Assembly (NCBI GenBank): GCA_031279575.1
Contig: JAITIG010000146.1
Location: 1 to 15,454 of the forward strand
Length of the DNA: 15,454 bases
Source of the DNA: Bifidobacteriaceae bacterium
GTDB taxonomy: Bacteria; Actinomycetota; Actinomycetes; Actinomycetales; WQXJ01
Reading direction: 5' to 3'
The position numbers and the translations under genes were made by a program. Positions 1-8,100 of the stretch are shown here, piece after piece. Position 1 is the stretch's first letter; each line of letters begins with the position of its first letter. The notes beneath the pieces are model-generated. The model was not told the DNA's origin and made no database searches. It saw only the letters and a list, made by a program, of their open reading frames with translations.

Positions 1-144
1 CGGCGCCACGTCGACCGAAACTCCCAAGAGGTCTTCCAAGTCGTGTTGCAGAGCGATGATCGACAGCACGCCGGTGCCTTCCGCCGCGTCGACCAGGACA
101 TCGAGATCGGACTCGGGCCCGTCATCGCCGCGGGCCTGGGAATG
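1..144 (-). pseudogene. MNT-type nucleotidyltransferase, C-terminal part, runs off left edge, N-terminus not recognisable
   Basis: Reading the minus strand from about 141 down to base 1 gives a typical MNT-domain segment: QARGDDGPESDLDVLVD, then an amphipathic stretch (ALQHDLEDLLG) and SVDV at the edge. The D-x-D metal pair (codons at 106-108 and 100-102) and a third Asp (10-12) are present. The family normally has Phe-Gly-Ser just before the Ala-Arg-Gly; here it reads His-Ser-Gln, so the GS motif is damaged. The frame stays open upstream to 450, with ATG codons at 403-405 and 397-399, but that part does not resemble the family N-terminus in any frame I tried. In intact systems such proteins are MntA-like antitoxins that modify a HEPN toxin encoded next door, which here would lie off the left edge. 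The domain call is fairly secure. Whether the gene is decayed or merely divergent is inference. Confidence 0.55.
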
Positions 145-517
145 GTCCGAGGTCCGAGCCGCTGGCGCGACGCCATCGGGTCGGTCCGGCCGCAGGGCTC
201 CTCGGCTGAGGCGACCCCAGGGACGCCACTCACGCCGCGTAGCCCGCTGCCGCCCGAAGAAGCAAGCTCCACAAAACTTCACAACCCGCCCGAATCGGAG
301 CCCGCTAGAACCAACCGCTGACCAGGCCCCATACTGGGCAGTCACATGGATAGCCCTTCGCCCGGCGGCCCCCCCCGGTCGCGCGCGGCATGATAGCATG
401 GCCATGGTTCGCTGAGGGTCGACACGAGCGGACCAACATTCAAGACCCCCTTAGCGAGAGGAGACATCACGATCAGGTATCACCGGTGTCATCAGCGAAC
501 CCCACGGGTCACGACCC
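145..517. other. No convincing gene; leader region of the lipoprotein operon
   Basis: Short overlapping frames occur on both strands but none shows family motifs or a credible ribosome binding site. A run of seven or more C at about 370-377 and a purine-rich GAGAGGAG at about 456-463 are visible, the latter without a matching start codon. A short inverted repeat GGGTC-AC-GACCC lies at 506-517, just before the first possible start of the lipoprotein gene. It could be an operator or chance. I see no clear -35/-10 pair. Confidence 0.4.
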
Positions 518-532
518 TTGAGGGATGAGGTC

Positions 533-1105
533 ATGGGGGTGTGGCCCGACGTGAGGACAGGGCGGGTCGCGGCGGTGGTTGTCGCTATGGCGCTGTGCTG
601 CGCGTCGTTGCTAGGTTGCTCGGGTGGCGCAGACGACGCAGAGGGCGGCTTGATAACGCAAGCCCAGTACGAGGCAGCGGTCGAGAGCGCCAGGCAATGC
701 ATGATCGGCAAGGGTTTCACAGTCTCTCCGGCTCAAGCGGGTTCCCTTCCGGGCATGTTGACCTTCGGCTATGAGACCGTGGATGAGGAGGACTCGGGCG
801 GTGCGCGGGAAGCTTTCGACGAGTGCTATGACCAGCACCTGAAGTTGGCGGATCACGATTGGTTCTTTGCCAATGTTCCAACTGGTGAAGAGCGTGAAGG
901 GATGTTCGTCGACTTCGCTGGATGCATCGAGAAGGAGAGCGGTGTGACTGGGGTCGCTATCACGGACTCAGAAGAGCAGGTGGTGAGCAAACTGCTGGAG
1001 GGGACCAACTCCGACGAGGCTGATCCGAACGACAAGTTCTTCGATGCCCTGCTGTGCATGGACCAGTACCGGTATTTGTGGCCTGATGGCATGTTCCCGG
1101 AATGA
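533..1105 (+). CDS. Secreted lipoprotein of unknown function, first gene of ABC operon
   Basis: The product is about 190 residues. From the ATG at 533 it has Arg residues, a hydrophobic segment (VAAVVVAMALCCASLLG) and a lipobox LLGC with the lipidated Cys at about residue 29, followed by a Ser/Gly/Asp-rich tether. An in-frame TTG at 518 would add five residues; I prefer the ATG because a GGATGAGG purine stretch lies just before it. The mature part is acidic with several Cys residues (in QCMIGKG, DECYDQ, AGCIE, LLCMDQ) that could form disulfides. I do not recognise the family. The stop codon overlaps the next start (ATGA), so it is translated with the adaptor, ATPase and permease. It is probably the extracytoplasmic partner or sensor of that transporter; this is inference from position. 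Confidence 0.8.
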   Translation: MGVWPDVRTGRVAAVVVAMALCCASLLGCSGGADDAEGGLITQAQYEAAVESARQCMIGKGFTVSPAQAGSLPGMLTFGYETVDEEDSGGAREAFDECYDQHLKLADHDWFFANVPTGEEREGMFVDFAGCIEKESGVTGVAITDSEEQVVSKLLEGTNSDEADPNDKFFDALLCMDQYRYLWPDGMFPE

Positions 1106-2232
1106 CGCACTCCGGCCTGACCAGCATCTTGGCTGCGACAATTGCGACAGTGGCCACAGTGGCAGCGTTTGTGTGGGTCTACCTGGTCGGGCGGCCTCTG
1201 CCCCTCGAAGTGGCACCGCCTTCGGAATGGGCTTACGCCGTTGCGGAAGAGACGAGCTTCGATTATGGCCAAGCGGCGGTGCTCAGCGGTGACATTGCTG
1301 CAGGAGCCGAGGTGCTGGCACCAGTCGGAGATGATGGCCTGGTGACCTCGGTGTTCGTAGCCACGGGGGATGTCTTGGCACAAGCCGGACGCGTCTACGC
1401 GGTTGACGGGCGTCCGGTATTCGCGTGCGTGTCCGAGTCACCTTTGTTCCGGTCCTTGCAGCGCGGGGACAAAGGGTCGGACGTGGCAGCGGTGCAGGCG
1501 TTTCTCGCATTCTATTCCGGTGTGGATTTGCCGGTCAGTGGGACTTTCGACGTCCAGACGGAGCGCTTGGCGCAGGCTTGGCAGAAAGCCGAGGGGTTGG
1601 GTGACACCGGCGTGGTGGAACCGGGTAGCTTCGTGTGGATTGAGGCTCCCGTGACGGTGGCCACGGTCAACTTGAGAGAAGGCAGGCCTGTGCCTGGGAC
1701 CGGAGAAGTGATAATCGCGGGTGCGTCGCAGCTCGGATCCGTATCGGTGCGAAATGTTAGGCCCGAACTCCTCAACCTGGCGAACGAGTTCCTGTTCAGG
1801 GTCAACGGAGTCGAGGTGGCTCTTGGCTACCAGGAAGGGGCTTGGACGGCCAAGGAGCCGACCCAATTGTTGGGCCTGTTGCAGGAAGCCGCGGCCGCAG
1901 CTGGCCAGGGGGCTGCGTCGGCAGATGGGAACGGTGCCGACAGTGGCGGGGCGTCGACCGGTGGCCCGGTGATCGATCTGGATGGCCAGATCGCCCTGGC
2001 CGAGCCGATTGACGTCGCAGCGGTGCCGGCTTCAGCCTTGGTTGAGGGCCGTGACGTGGGATCCTGCGTCTTCGCCCGCAGCGCGGGCCGGGAGGTCGCC
2101 GTGACGGCTGTGCCGGTGGAGTTCTTGGGAGTTGCCGCGAGTGGTGCCGCCATGGTATCGGCACCCGGCTTGGCGGGTCAGGAGGTCCTCTTGGATGCGC
2201 AATCGGCGGAGGGCTTGCCCGAATGTGCTTGA
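1102..2232 (+). CDS. Membrane-anchored peptidoglycan-binding-domain adaptor (MacA/HlyD-like) of an ABC efflux system
   Basis: 376 residues. An N-terminal membrane anchor spans about 8-30. Residues about 55-115 look like a barrel-sandwich/lipoyl-type segment ending in VYAVDGRPVFAC, a pattern I know from actinobacterial adaptor proteins. A PG_binding_1-like domain follows at about 115-175 (LQRGDKGSDVAAVQAFL, then SGTFDVQTERLAQAWQ). After it come beta-rich segments and an Ala/Gly/Ser-rich loop at about 265-285. Proteins of this shape are usually encoded with a MacB/LolD-type ATPase and permease and act outside the membrane as the membrane-fusion component. The start ATG overlaps the lipoprotein stop by ATGA, and the ATPase start overlaps this gene by 10 bases. 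Substrate is unknown. Confidence 0.8.
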   Translation: MTHSGLTSILAATIATVATVAAFVWVYLVGRPLPLEVAPPSEWAYAVAEETSFDYGQAAVLSGDIAAGAEVLAPVGDDGLVTSVFVATGDVLAQAGRVYAVDGRPVFACVSESPLFRSLQRGDKGSDVAAVQAFLAFYSGVDLPVSGTFDVQTERLAQAWQKAEGLGDTGVVEPGSFVWIEAPVTVATVNLREGRPVPGTGEVIIAGASQLGSVSVRNVRPELLNLANEFLFRVNGVEVALGYQEGAWTAKEPTQLLGLLQEAAAAAGQGAASADGNGADSGGASTGGPVIDLDGQIALAEPIDVAAVPASALVEGRDVGSCVFARSAGREVAVTAVPVEFLGVAASGAAMVSAPGLAGQEVLLDAQSAEGLPECA

Positions 2233-2861
2233 GGGCAATCGGTGTGGAGTTCGCCTACCCCGGCGGCCCGCAACTAATGGCGGGTCTGGACTTGACCGTG
2301 CCACGAGGAACGAGTGCGGCAGTGATGGCGCCGTCCGGTGTAGGCAAGTCCACCCTGCTAGGAGTTCTGGGCGGCCTGCTCCGGCCGCAAGGGGGCGTGG
2401 TCGGCATTGGTGTTCGCGGCGAGTCCGAGCCTGCAGCGCCAGTTGCTGTGGCCTGGGTGTTCCAGGAGATGTTGCTGGTCGGGAGGCGGACGGTGGTCGA
2501 CAACGTCACGATTGCCGCGATGCCGCACGGGCACAAGCGCCGCGTCGCCGAGGAGTTGGCCGCCCAGGCACTTTCCCGGTTTGGCGTTGGGGAGTTAGCT
2601 GGGCGGTTAGTGAACTCTCTGTCGGGAGGCCAGCGACAAAGGGTGGCGCTGGCGCGAGCTGCCGTGGCTGACCCGCAGGTGGTGTTGGCGGACGAGCCGA
2701 CCGCGAATCTTGACCAAGCGAACGCCGCGTCAGTGGCGCGGGAACTGGTGACGGGCTTCCCGATGGCGTCGGTGGTCATAGCGACACATGACCCGATGGT
2801 GGCGGGTAAAGCGAGCGTCGTCTATTACTTGCGGGCGGGCCGGTTGGAAATGGCGCGTTGA
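2223..2861 (+). CDS. ABC transporter ATP-binding protein (MacB/LolD type)
   Basis: 212 residues, typical for stand-alone LolD/FtsE/MacB-type ATPases. Visible motifs: Walker A APSGVGKST (36-44), Q-loop Gln81 in VFQE, signature LSGGQRQ (133-139), Walker B VVLADE (153-158), D-loop ANLD (161-164) and switch His189 in ATHD. All catalytic residues are intact, so it should hydrolyse ATP at the inner face of the membrane and drive the partner permease. The ATG at 2223 lies 10 bases inside the preceding gene, and the stop overlaps the next start (TTGA). The close packing indicates one transcript and stoichiometric translation. Such ATPases commonly serve efflux or envelope-remodelling complexes rather than nutrient import, so export or mechanotransmission is the likelier job. 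Confidence 0.95.
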   Translation: MCLRAIGVEFAYPGGPQLMAGLDLTVPRGTSAAVMAPSGVGKSTLLGVLGGLLRPQGGVVGIGVRGESEPAAPVAVAWVFQEMLLVGRRTVVDNVTIAAMPHGHKRRVAEELAAQALSRFGVGELAGRLVNSLSGGQRQRVALARAAVADPQVVLADEPTANLDQANAASVARELVTGFPMASVVIATHDPMVAGKASVVYYLRAGRLEMAR

Positions 2862-3952
2862 GGGGGCACCGCGCCCGACCGGTCCGGCGGTGGCTGCTGG
2901 CCGACTTGACCGAGGAGGCGATCCGTCGGTTGCGGCCGCGTGACGCGCTGGTGGCGGCACTCAGTTTCGCGTTGGCGGGAGGCGTGGTGGCCTTGAGCGG
3001 GCTGGACGTGTGGCGTGGGCTGGGAATAGCCCGTGCGGAGTTGGCAGCGGGGGCGACGGTGTTCGCGGTCGAGCCGCTCGACCCGGAGTTGGGGCTGGAT
3101 GCGGCGGCGTGCGAGACGATGGCAGGTGGGTCGTCAATCACGGAGTCGGGAGCGCTGGAGGGCGACGACCTAGTGTCATCGGCCTATTGGGAACCATCGG
3201 GGGTGGCGTTGCCAGTGTGGGACTTGACTCTTGGCGCGCTCAGGGTGTGGTGGCCCGACGCGCCGGCGGAGGGGGGCGTGTTCTTGGGGAGTGACTTGGC
3301 GGAGGTGACCGGTGCCGGGCGCGGCGCGACCGTGTCGGTAGACGGCGAACGATTTCAGGTGGCTGGAGTACTGCCGGACGCGGTAAGGCCCGCCGAATGG
3401 CAGGCGCGCTTGGTCCGGGTGGTGCCCAGTCAAGACATGACCAGGGCGACGCAGTGTTGGTACCGCGTCGAGCGGCCATTCGTCACGGTCGCCGTTTTGT
3501 TCGCGGAGGCGGCATTCCCTGATGCCGGTATCGTGGTGACAGCTTTTCGCCGGGCGGACGCACTGTCGCAGACACCTACACAGGCTGTGCTGGCCGGGCC
3601 GGGTCAGTGGGCGTGGCTGGTCGCATTAGGCGTGGCGACGTTTATCGTGCTGATCATGGGGCTGATGGGTCGACAGGAGGCGGGGATCTACTTGGCGACT
3701 GGCTCCGGCCGCGTCGATCTGTGGCTGATGTCGCAGGTCAAGTCGTTGTTCGTCGTAATTGTGCCGACCTGTCTCGGAACTGCGGCGACGGCTGTCGCGT
3801 TGGCTTGGAGCAGGATCGTGCCCAATTCGCCAGATGTCCTGTGGTACGTGGCCCAACCGGCCTGTCTGCTGGTCACCGGTTGGACCCTCCTGTTGCCATT
3901 CATCGATCTGGCCTGTTCGAGCGGGTCAATCGCAAGGAATCTGAAGTCCTGA
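2858..3952 (+). CDS. FtsX/MacB-like ABC permease
   Basis: 364 residues from a TTG start overlapping the ATPase stop (TTGA). The N-terminal arm has a basic, amphipathic stretch (DLTEEAIRRLRPRDA), then TM1 at about 30-48. A large extracytoplasmic domain runs from about 50 to 245. Three more membrane segments follow at about 251-270, 295-316 and 328-350, with a short basic tail. One helix, a long outer domain, then three helices is the FtsX/MacB permease topology. Sequence similarity within the loop is not recognisable to me, so the subfamily is unresolved. The TTG start is chosen because the hydrophobic arm begins soon after it and the coupling matches the other junctions. It is the last gene of the operon; no further plus-strand gene follows before the convergent PAC2 gene. 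Confidence 0.85.
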   Translation: MRGHRARPVRRWLLADLTEEAIRRLRPRDALVAALSFALAGGVVALSGLDVWRGLGIARAELAAGATVFAVEPLDPELGLDAAACETMAGGSSITESGALEGDDLVSSAYWEPSGVALPVWDLTLGALRVWWPDAPAEGGVFLGSDLAEVTGAGRGATVSVDGERFQVAGVLPDAVRPAEWQARLVRVVPSQDMTRATQCWYRVERPFVTVAVLFAEAAFPDAGIVVTAFRRADALSQTPTQAVLAGPGQWAWLVALGVATFIVLIMGLMGRQEAGIYLATGSGRVDLWLMSQVKSLFVVIVPTCLGTAATAVALAWSRIVPNSPDVLWYVAQPACLLVTGWTLLLPFIDLACSSGSIARNLKS

Positions 3953-4011
3953 GCTTCCATGGTTCGCAGATCGCCCTGACAACGAGCGAGGCCGAGTCCC
4001 GATGTAGTCGA

Positions 4012-4143
4012 ACCCTGGTCGAAGCCGGGGTCGACCTGGCCGACACCGGCACCCGCGTCAAGGTCTGGGCCTGGGTCGAAGCCCACGCCCGCGAGTCCGT
4101 CTCCCGGGCACTGTGGGACATCGCCGAGGACCGGGGAGGCGGA
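4012..4143 (+). other. Orphan coding-like remnant
   Basis: Between the permease stop and the convergent PAC2 gene, one plus frame reads like protein over about 44 codons: TLVEAGVDLADTGTRVKVWA, then WVEAHARESVSRALWDIAED. Third positions are nearly all G or C, and the composition is globular, unlike the flanking translation. There is no start codon with a ribosome binding site, and the frame loses protein character after about 4145. I do not recognise the family. It may be the tail of a gene whose start was deleted when the left-hand segment arrived, or a chance reading. Confidence 0.35.
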
Positions 4144-4172
4144 TTGACATCAGGGTCATGGACAGCCCTTGG

Positions 4173-4205
4173 CCCCCCGCCAGCGGGTCAGGGCCGGGCG
4201 GGGGG
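4173..4205. terminator. GC-rich hairpin between convergent operon ends
   Basis: A perfect 9-bp stem, CCCCCCGCC (4173-4181) with GGCGGGGGG (4197-4205), closes a 15-base loop. It lies downstream of both the plus-strand ABC operon (ends 3952) and the minus-strand PAC2 gene (ends 4312), where a bidirectional terminator would be expected. There is no T-run on either strand, as is common for GC-rich actinobacteria. Confidence 0.35.
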
Positions 4206-4230
4206 AAGGGGCCTGGTCGTTGCCTCCTAC

Positions 4231-4266
4231 GCCAGCCGGCCGCTCCGCCCGGCGGGCCTCGCTGGC
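4231..4266 (-). terminator. Candidate terminator of the PAC2 gene
   Basis: Inverted repeat GCCAGC (4231-4236) and GCTGGC (4261-4266), with further GC pairing possible in the interior. It starts 45 bases beyond the PAC2 stop codon on the minus strand. No T-run follows. Weak by itself, because such pairing is easy in 75% GC DNA. Confidence 0.2.
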
Positions 4267-4311
4267 GGGTTACCGCTTGGCCCGCCGGGTGGTCGGGTTC
4301 TCCTGACGCCT

Positions 4312-5124
4312 CTAGGAGCCGTGGCGGCGCAGGTAGCGTTCGAACTCCTTGGCCAGGGCCTCGCCGGAGCCCTTGGTCGAGGCCAGCTCGTCGGCTGCCT
4401 CCTCGAGGGCGGAGACGTAGCCGGCCACCTCCGGGTCGCCCGAGGCCAGGGCCTCGACCCCCTCGGTCCAAGCCCGGGCCTCCTCCGCCAACTCGGCGGT
4501 GTCCAGGCCCTCCAAACCCAGCACCTCCGCCATCCGCGCCACCAAGGCCAACTCGGCTTTGGGGGAGGGCGGGTTGCCGACATAGTGGGGCACCGGCACC
4601 CACAAGGAGCCCGACTCAAGCTTGTAGCGGTGCTCCGCCTGGTGGCCCAAAACCGCCACAATGCCGGCCGGGCCCTCGTAGAGCGGTTTTTCAGCCTCGA
4701 ACTGCTCGACCAGGGCCGGGCTGGTGGAGCCGGTTTGGACCGGGAAGGGGCGGGTGTGCGGCATATCGGCCAGCAGCGCGCCGGCCAGCCAGAGCCTGTC
4801 CACGCCCAACTCGGTGATGCGGGTGAGCAGGTCGTCGGCGAAGTCGATCCACCTGAAGGAGGGCTCGACGCCCACCACCAGCACCAGTTCGCCGCCGCCG
4901 GGGGCCTGGGCCCGGAAGATCTCGGTTTCCGGCCAGACGATCTCCCTGAGGCCTTGCTTGTTCAAACGCACCAGCGGGCGGTTGACCTGCAAGTCGCAGT
5001 AGCCTTGGGGCGAGATCGAGCCGGCCGGGCTGGCGTCCAGCGCTTTGACCAGGCGGCGCACCGCGTCGGTGGCGGCCGCCCCGGCGTCGTTCCAGCCGGC
5101 GAAGGCGGCGATGGCGTTGAACAC
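4312..5124 (-). CDS. PAC2 family protein
   Basis: 270 residues, close to the usual PAC2 length. It begins FNAIAAFAGWNDAGAAATDA, the typical opening with the conserved GWNDAG. Further family blocks are GGELVLVVGVEPSFRW, LAGALLADMPHTRPFPV and VPHYVGNPPSPKAELAL. The C-terminal quarter is Ala/Glu-rich and helical, ending with a basic stretch. The start is the GTG at 5122-5124, because an in-frame TAG lies four codons upstream (5134-5136). PAC2 proteins share a fold with proteasome assembly chaperone 2; their bacterial role is not established, although they are conserved next to metH in actinobacteria. The gene is divergent from metH, with only 57 bases between the two start codons. Confidence 0.93.
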   Translation of the reverse strand: MFNAIAAFAGWNDAGAAATDAVRRLVKALDASPAGSISPQGYCDLQVNRPLVRLNKQGLREIVWPETEIFRAQAPGGGELVLVVGVEPSFRWIDFADDLLTRITELGVDRLWLAGALLADMPHTRPFPVQTGSTSPALVEQFEAEKPLYEGPAGIVAVLGHQAEHRYKLESGSLWVPVPHYVGNPPSPKAELALVARMAEVLGLEGLDTAELAEEARAWTEGVEALASGDPEVAGYVSALEEAADELASTKGSGEALAKEFERYLRRHGS

Positions 5125-5130
5125 CCGACA

Positions 5131-5136
5131 ACCCTA
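5131..5136 (-). promoter_or_regulatory. -10 element of the PAC2 gene (TAGGGT), leaderless
   Basis: On the minus strand TAGGGT is followed by six bases and the GTG start. Transcription would begin at or next to the start codon, leaving no room for a ribosome binding site. An overlapping GAGGTAGGG could alternatively be read as a Shine-Dalgarno sequence at 6-9 bases spacing, but the same box recurs before trmI and recB. Confidence 0.55.
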
Positions 5137-5145
5137 CCTCTGGGG

Positions 5146-5160
5146 CGCCCGGGCCGGGCG
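5146..5160. promoter_or_regulatory. Palindrome midway between divergent PAC2 and metH promoters
   Basis: CGCCCGG-G-CCGGGCG: perfect 7-bp arms around one central base (5153). It is centred almost exactly between the two -10 boxes (5131-5136 and 5168-5173), in a gap of only 31 bases. A protein bound here would sit in the -35 region of both promoters. Chance palindromes are common in GC-rich DNA, so the symmetry of placement is the main argument. Confidence 0.35.
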
Positions 5161-5167
5161 GCGCTCA

Positions 5168-5173
5168 TACAAT
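5168..5173 (+). promoter_or_regulatory. -10 element of metH (TACAAT), leaderless
   Basis: TACAAT differs from the TATAAT consensus by one base and is followed by eight bases and the GTG at 5182. No -35 match lies at the expected spacing and no ribosome binding site lies between. The likely first transcribed base is at or within two bases of the start codon. Confidence 0.55.
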
Positions 5174-5181
5174 GGTCCCTC

Positions 5182-8100
5182 GTGGCTGGGGTATTGGTGG
5201 CCGATGGCGCCATGGGCACCGAGATTCTGCGCGCCCAGCTTGGCCCGGCCGACTACGCCGGCCACCCCGGCTGCCATGACTACCTGTCCGTCAGCCGGCC
5301 CGATTTGATCGAGTCGATCCACCGCGCCTACCTGGCGGCCGGCTGCCGCGCCCTGACCACCAACTCCTTCCAAGCCCACCCGCTGTTCTTGGAGGAGCAC
5401 GGGCTGGCGGACCGCGCCTGCGAGATCGCGCGGGCGGCCGCCGCTCTGGCCCGCCGGGCGGCCGGGTCTGGCCCGGGGGCGGCGCTGGTGCTCGGCTCGA
5501 TGGGGCCGGGCAGCCTGCTGCCCTCTCTCGGGCACACCAGCTTCGCCGAGTTGCGCCGCGGCTACGCCGTCCAGGCCGCCGGGCTGCTGGAGGGCGGCGC
5601 GGACCGCATTTTGGTGGAGACCTGCCAGGATCTGCTCCAAGCCAAGGCCGCGATTTGCGGCGCGCACGATGCCGACCGCTCGGTTCCGGTGATAGCCCAC
5701 TTCACGGTCGAGGTTTCGGGGACCATGCTGCTGGGCGCCGAGACGGCGGCGGCGGCCGCCTCCCTGCTGCCGCTGGGGATCGCCGGGATCGGCCTGAACT
5801 GCGCCACCGGCCCGGCCGAGATGTCGGAGCACCTGCGCGTCTTGGCCCAGATCGCAGACCTGCCGGTCAGCGTCATGCCCAACGCCGGCCTGCCCGCCAT
5901 CGGGGCCGATGGCGAGGCGCGCTACTCGCTCAGTCCCGCCGAGTTGGCCCAGTGGCTGGCCCGCTACGCCCGCGAGCACGGCCTGGCCATGGTGGGCGGC
6001 TGCTGCGGCACCACCCCGGAGCACCTGGCCGCGGTGGCCCAACTGCTGGAGGCGGAGGGCTTGGCGGCGCCCCCAGCCGGCGGCGGCGGCCCGGGCGAGC
6101 GGGGCCAGGACCGGCGCGGCGGGGCCGGTGGCCTGGCCGAGCCGGGGCCGGCCGGCGGGGCGGCGGCGCGCGCGGCGGGAGCCGGGGCTGGGGGCGGGGG
6201 CGGCGGCATCGGGCAAACGGGCCGGGCGGGGGGCGCGGCTGGGACCGTGGCGTCGCTTTACCAGGCGGTTGACCTGCGGCAGGACCTGGCCTACCTGGCG
6301 GTGGGGGAGCGGGCCAACGCCAACGGGTCGAAGGCCTTTCGCGACGCCCTGCTGGCCGGGGACCTGGAGACCTGCGTCCAGATCGGGCGCGACCAGGCGG
6401 CGGCCGGGGCCCACATCTTGGACCTGTCGGTGGACTATGTGGGGCGCGACTCGGTGGCGGATATGGCGGCGCTGGCGGGGGCTTTGGCCACGGCCTCGAC
6501 GCTGCCGATCATGGTCGACTCGACCGACCCGGCGGTGATCCGGGCGGCTTTGGAGCGGCTCGGCGGGCGCTGCATTGTCAACTCGGTCAACTTTGAGGAC
6601 CAGGCCCGCTACGAGGCGGTGGCCGAGTTGGCGCTGGAGCACGGCGCCGCGCTGGTGGCGCTGACCATCGACGAGGCGGGCCAGGCGCGCACGGCGGAGG
6701 CCAAGGTGGCGGTGGCCCGGCGCCTGATCGAGGACCTGACCAGCCGGGGCGTGGCCTTGGCGGACATCCTGGTGGACCCGTTGACCTTCCCGATTGGCAC
6801 CGGGCAGGCCGAGACCCGGCGGGACGCGCTTGCCGCAATCGAGGCCATCAGCGCCCTGCGGGCCGCCTTCCCCGAGGTCCACCTGCTGCTGGGCGTGTCC
6901 AACGTGTCCTTCGGCTTGGCGCCGGCCGCCCGGGTGGTGTTGAACTCGGTCTTCTTGGACGAGGCCCGGCGGGCCGGGCTGGACGCCGCGATTGTGCGGC
7001 CGGGCGGCATCGCGCCGCTGGACCGGCTGGACCCGGAGGCGGTGCGCTTGGCGCGCGACGTGGTCTTCGACCGCCGGCGGGCCGGCTACGACCCGCTGCT
7101 GGCCCTGCTGGAGGCCACCGCCGGCGAGGTGGATCCGGCCGGGCGGGGCCCGGCCCTGGCGGACCTGCCGGTGCTGGAGCGCTTGGCGGAGCGCCTGGTG
7201 AGCGGCAACCGCTCCGGCCTGGAGGCTGATTTGGAGCAGGCGGTGGGCGAGGGCACGGCGCCGCTGGACATTGTCAACGACCATCTGCTGCCGGCCATGG
7301 AGCGGGTCGGCGAACTGTTCGGCACTGGTCGCATGCAACTGCCGTTTGTGCTCCAGTCGGCTGAGGTGATGAAGGCCGCGGTGGCGCTGCTCGAACCGCT
7401 GATGGCGGCCGCGGCGGTGGCGCCCAGGGCCACGGTGGTGCTGGCCACGGTGGCGGGCGACGTCCACGACATCGGCAAGAACCTGGTCGATATTGTGCTG
7501 TCCAACAACGGCTACGCGGTGCGCAACATTGGCATCAAGCAGTCGATTGGGCAGATCTTGGCGGCGGCCCGCGACTCGCGCGCGGACGCCATCGGCATGT
7601 CTGGGCTGTTGGTCAAATCAACTCAGGTGATGCGCCAGAACCTGGCTGAGATCGCCCTCCAGGGCGAGGCCGGGCGGTGGCCGGTCTTCCTCGGCGGAGC
7701 CGCTTTGACCAGGCGTTTCGTTGAGGAGGACCTAGCGGCCGAGTTCCCCGGCCGGGTCTACTACACGCGCGACGCCTTCGAGTGCCTGCGCGTCATGAAC
7801 GAGCTGTTCGCCCCCTCCCCGGCAGTGGGCGATGCCGTCCGCGCGCCGCTTGGCGCCGCGGCCGGAACGCAGGCGGCGGCCGAGCCCACGGCCGGCGCGC
7901 AGGCTGCGGCTGATCCGGACGGCGCGAATACGGCAACCCAGCCCCCCGCCCCCTCCCCGGCAGTGGGCGATGCCGCCCGCGCGCCACTTGGCCCCGAGGC
8001 CGGCCCCGCCGCCGCGCCTGGCGCGGCCGAGCCGGCCGGCGCGGGCGTCTGGGCGTTCGGGGCCGGTTCGTCCGACCTAGCGGGCGGGGCGGGCTCCGCG

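Noticed and set aside
4144..4149. Perfect TTGACA -35 hexamer
   Set aside because: No -10-like sequence lies 16-18 bases downstream on the plus strand, and no gene follows in that direction.
345..4170. CATGGATAGCCCTT (345-358) and CATGGACAGCCCTT (4157-4170) as island-flanking direct repeats or att sites
   Set aside because: The 13-of-14 match brackets the ABC operon neatly. However, matches of that quality between two places in a 15-kb window are expected by chance, and no integrase or transposase is visible.
3607..5181. Plus-strand open frame continuous with metH from 3607, giving a 1793-residue protein
   Set aside because: It overlaps the permease in another frame and runs antisense through the PAC2 gene. 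MetH homology begins only at 5182, where a -10 box and GTG are present. The extension is a GC-rich open frame, not coding.
5125..5181. Cobalamin or SAM riboswitch before metH
   Set aside because: Only 57 bases separate the divergent start codons and the transcript appears leaderless, so no structured leader fits.
5134..7467. 777-codon minus-strand frame opposite metH
   Set aside because: It is the antisense of a clearly conserved enzyme, rich in Arg/Gln/His with no family motifs. This is a usual shadow in high-GC coding DNA.
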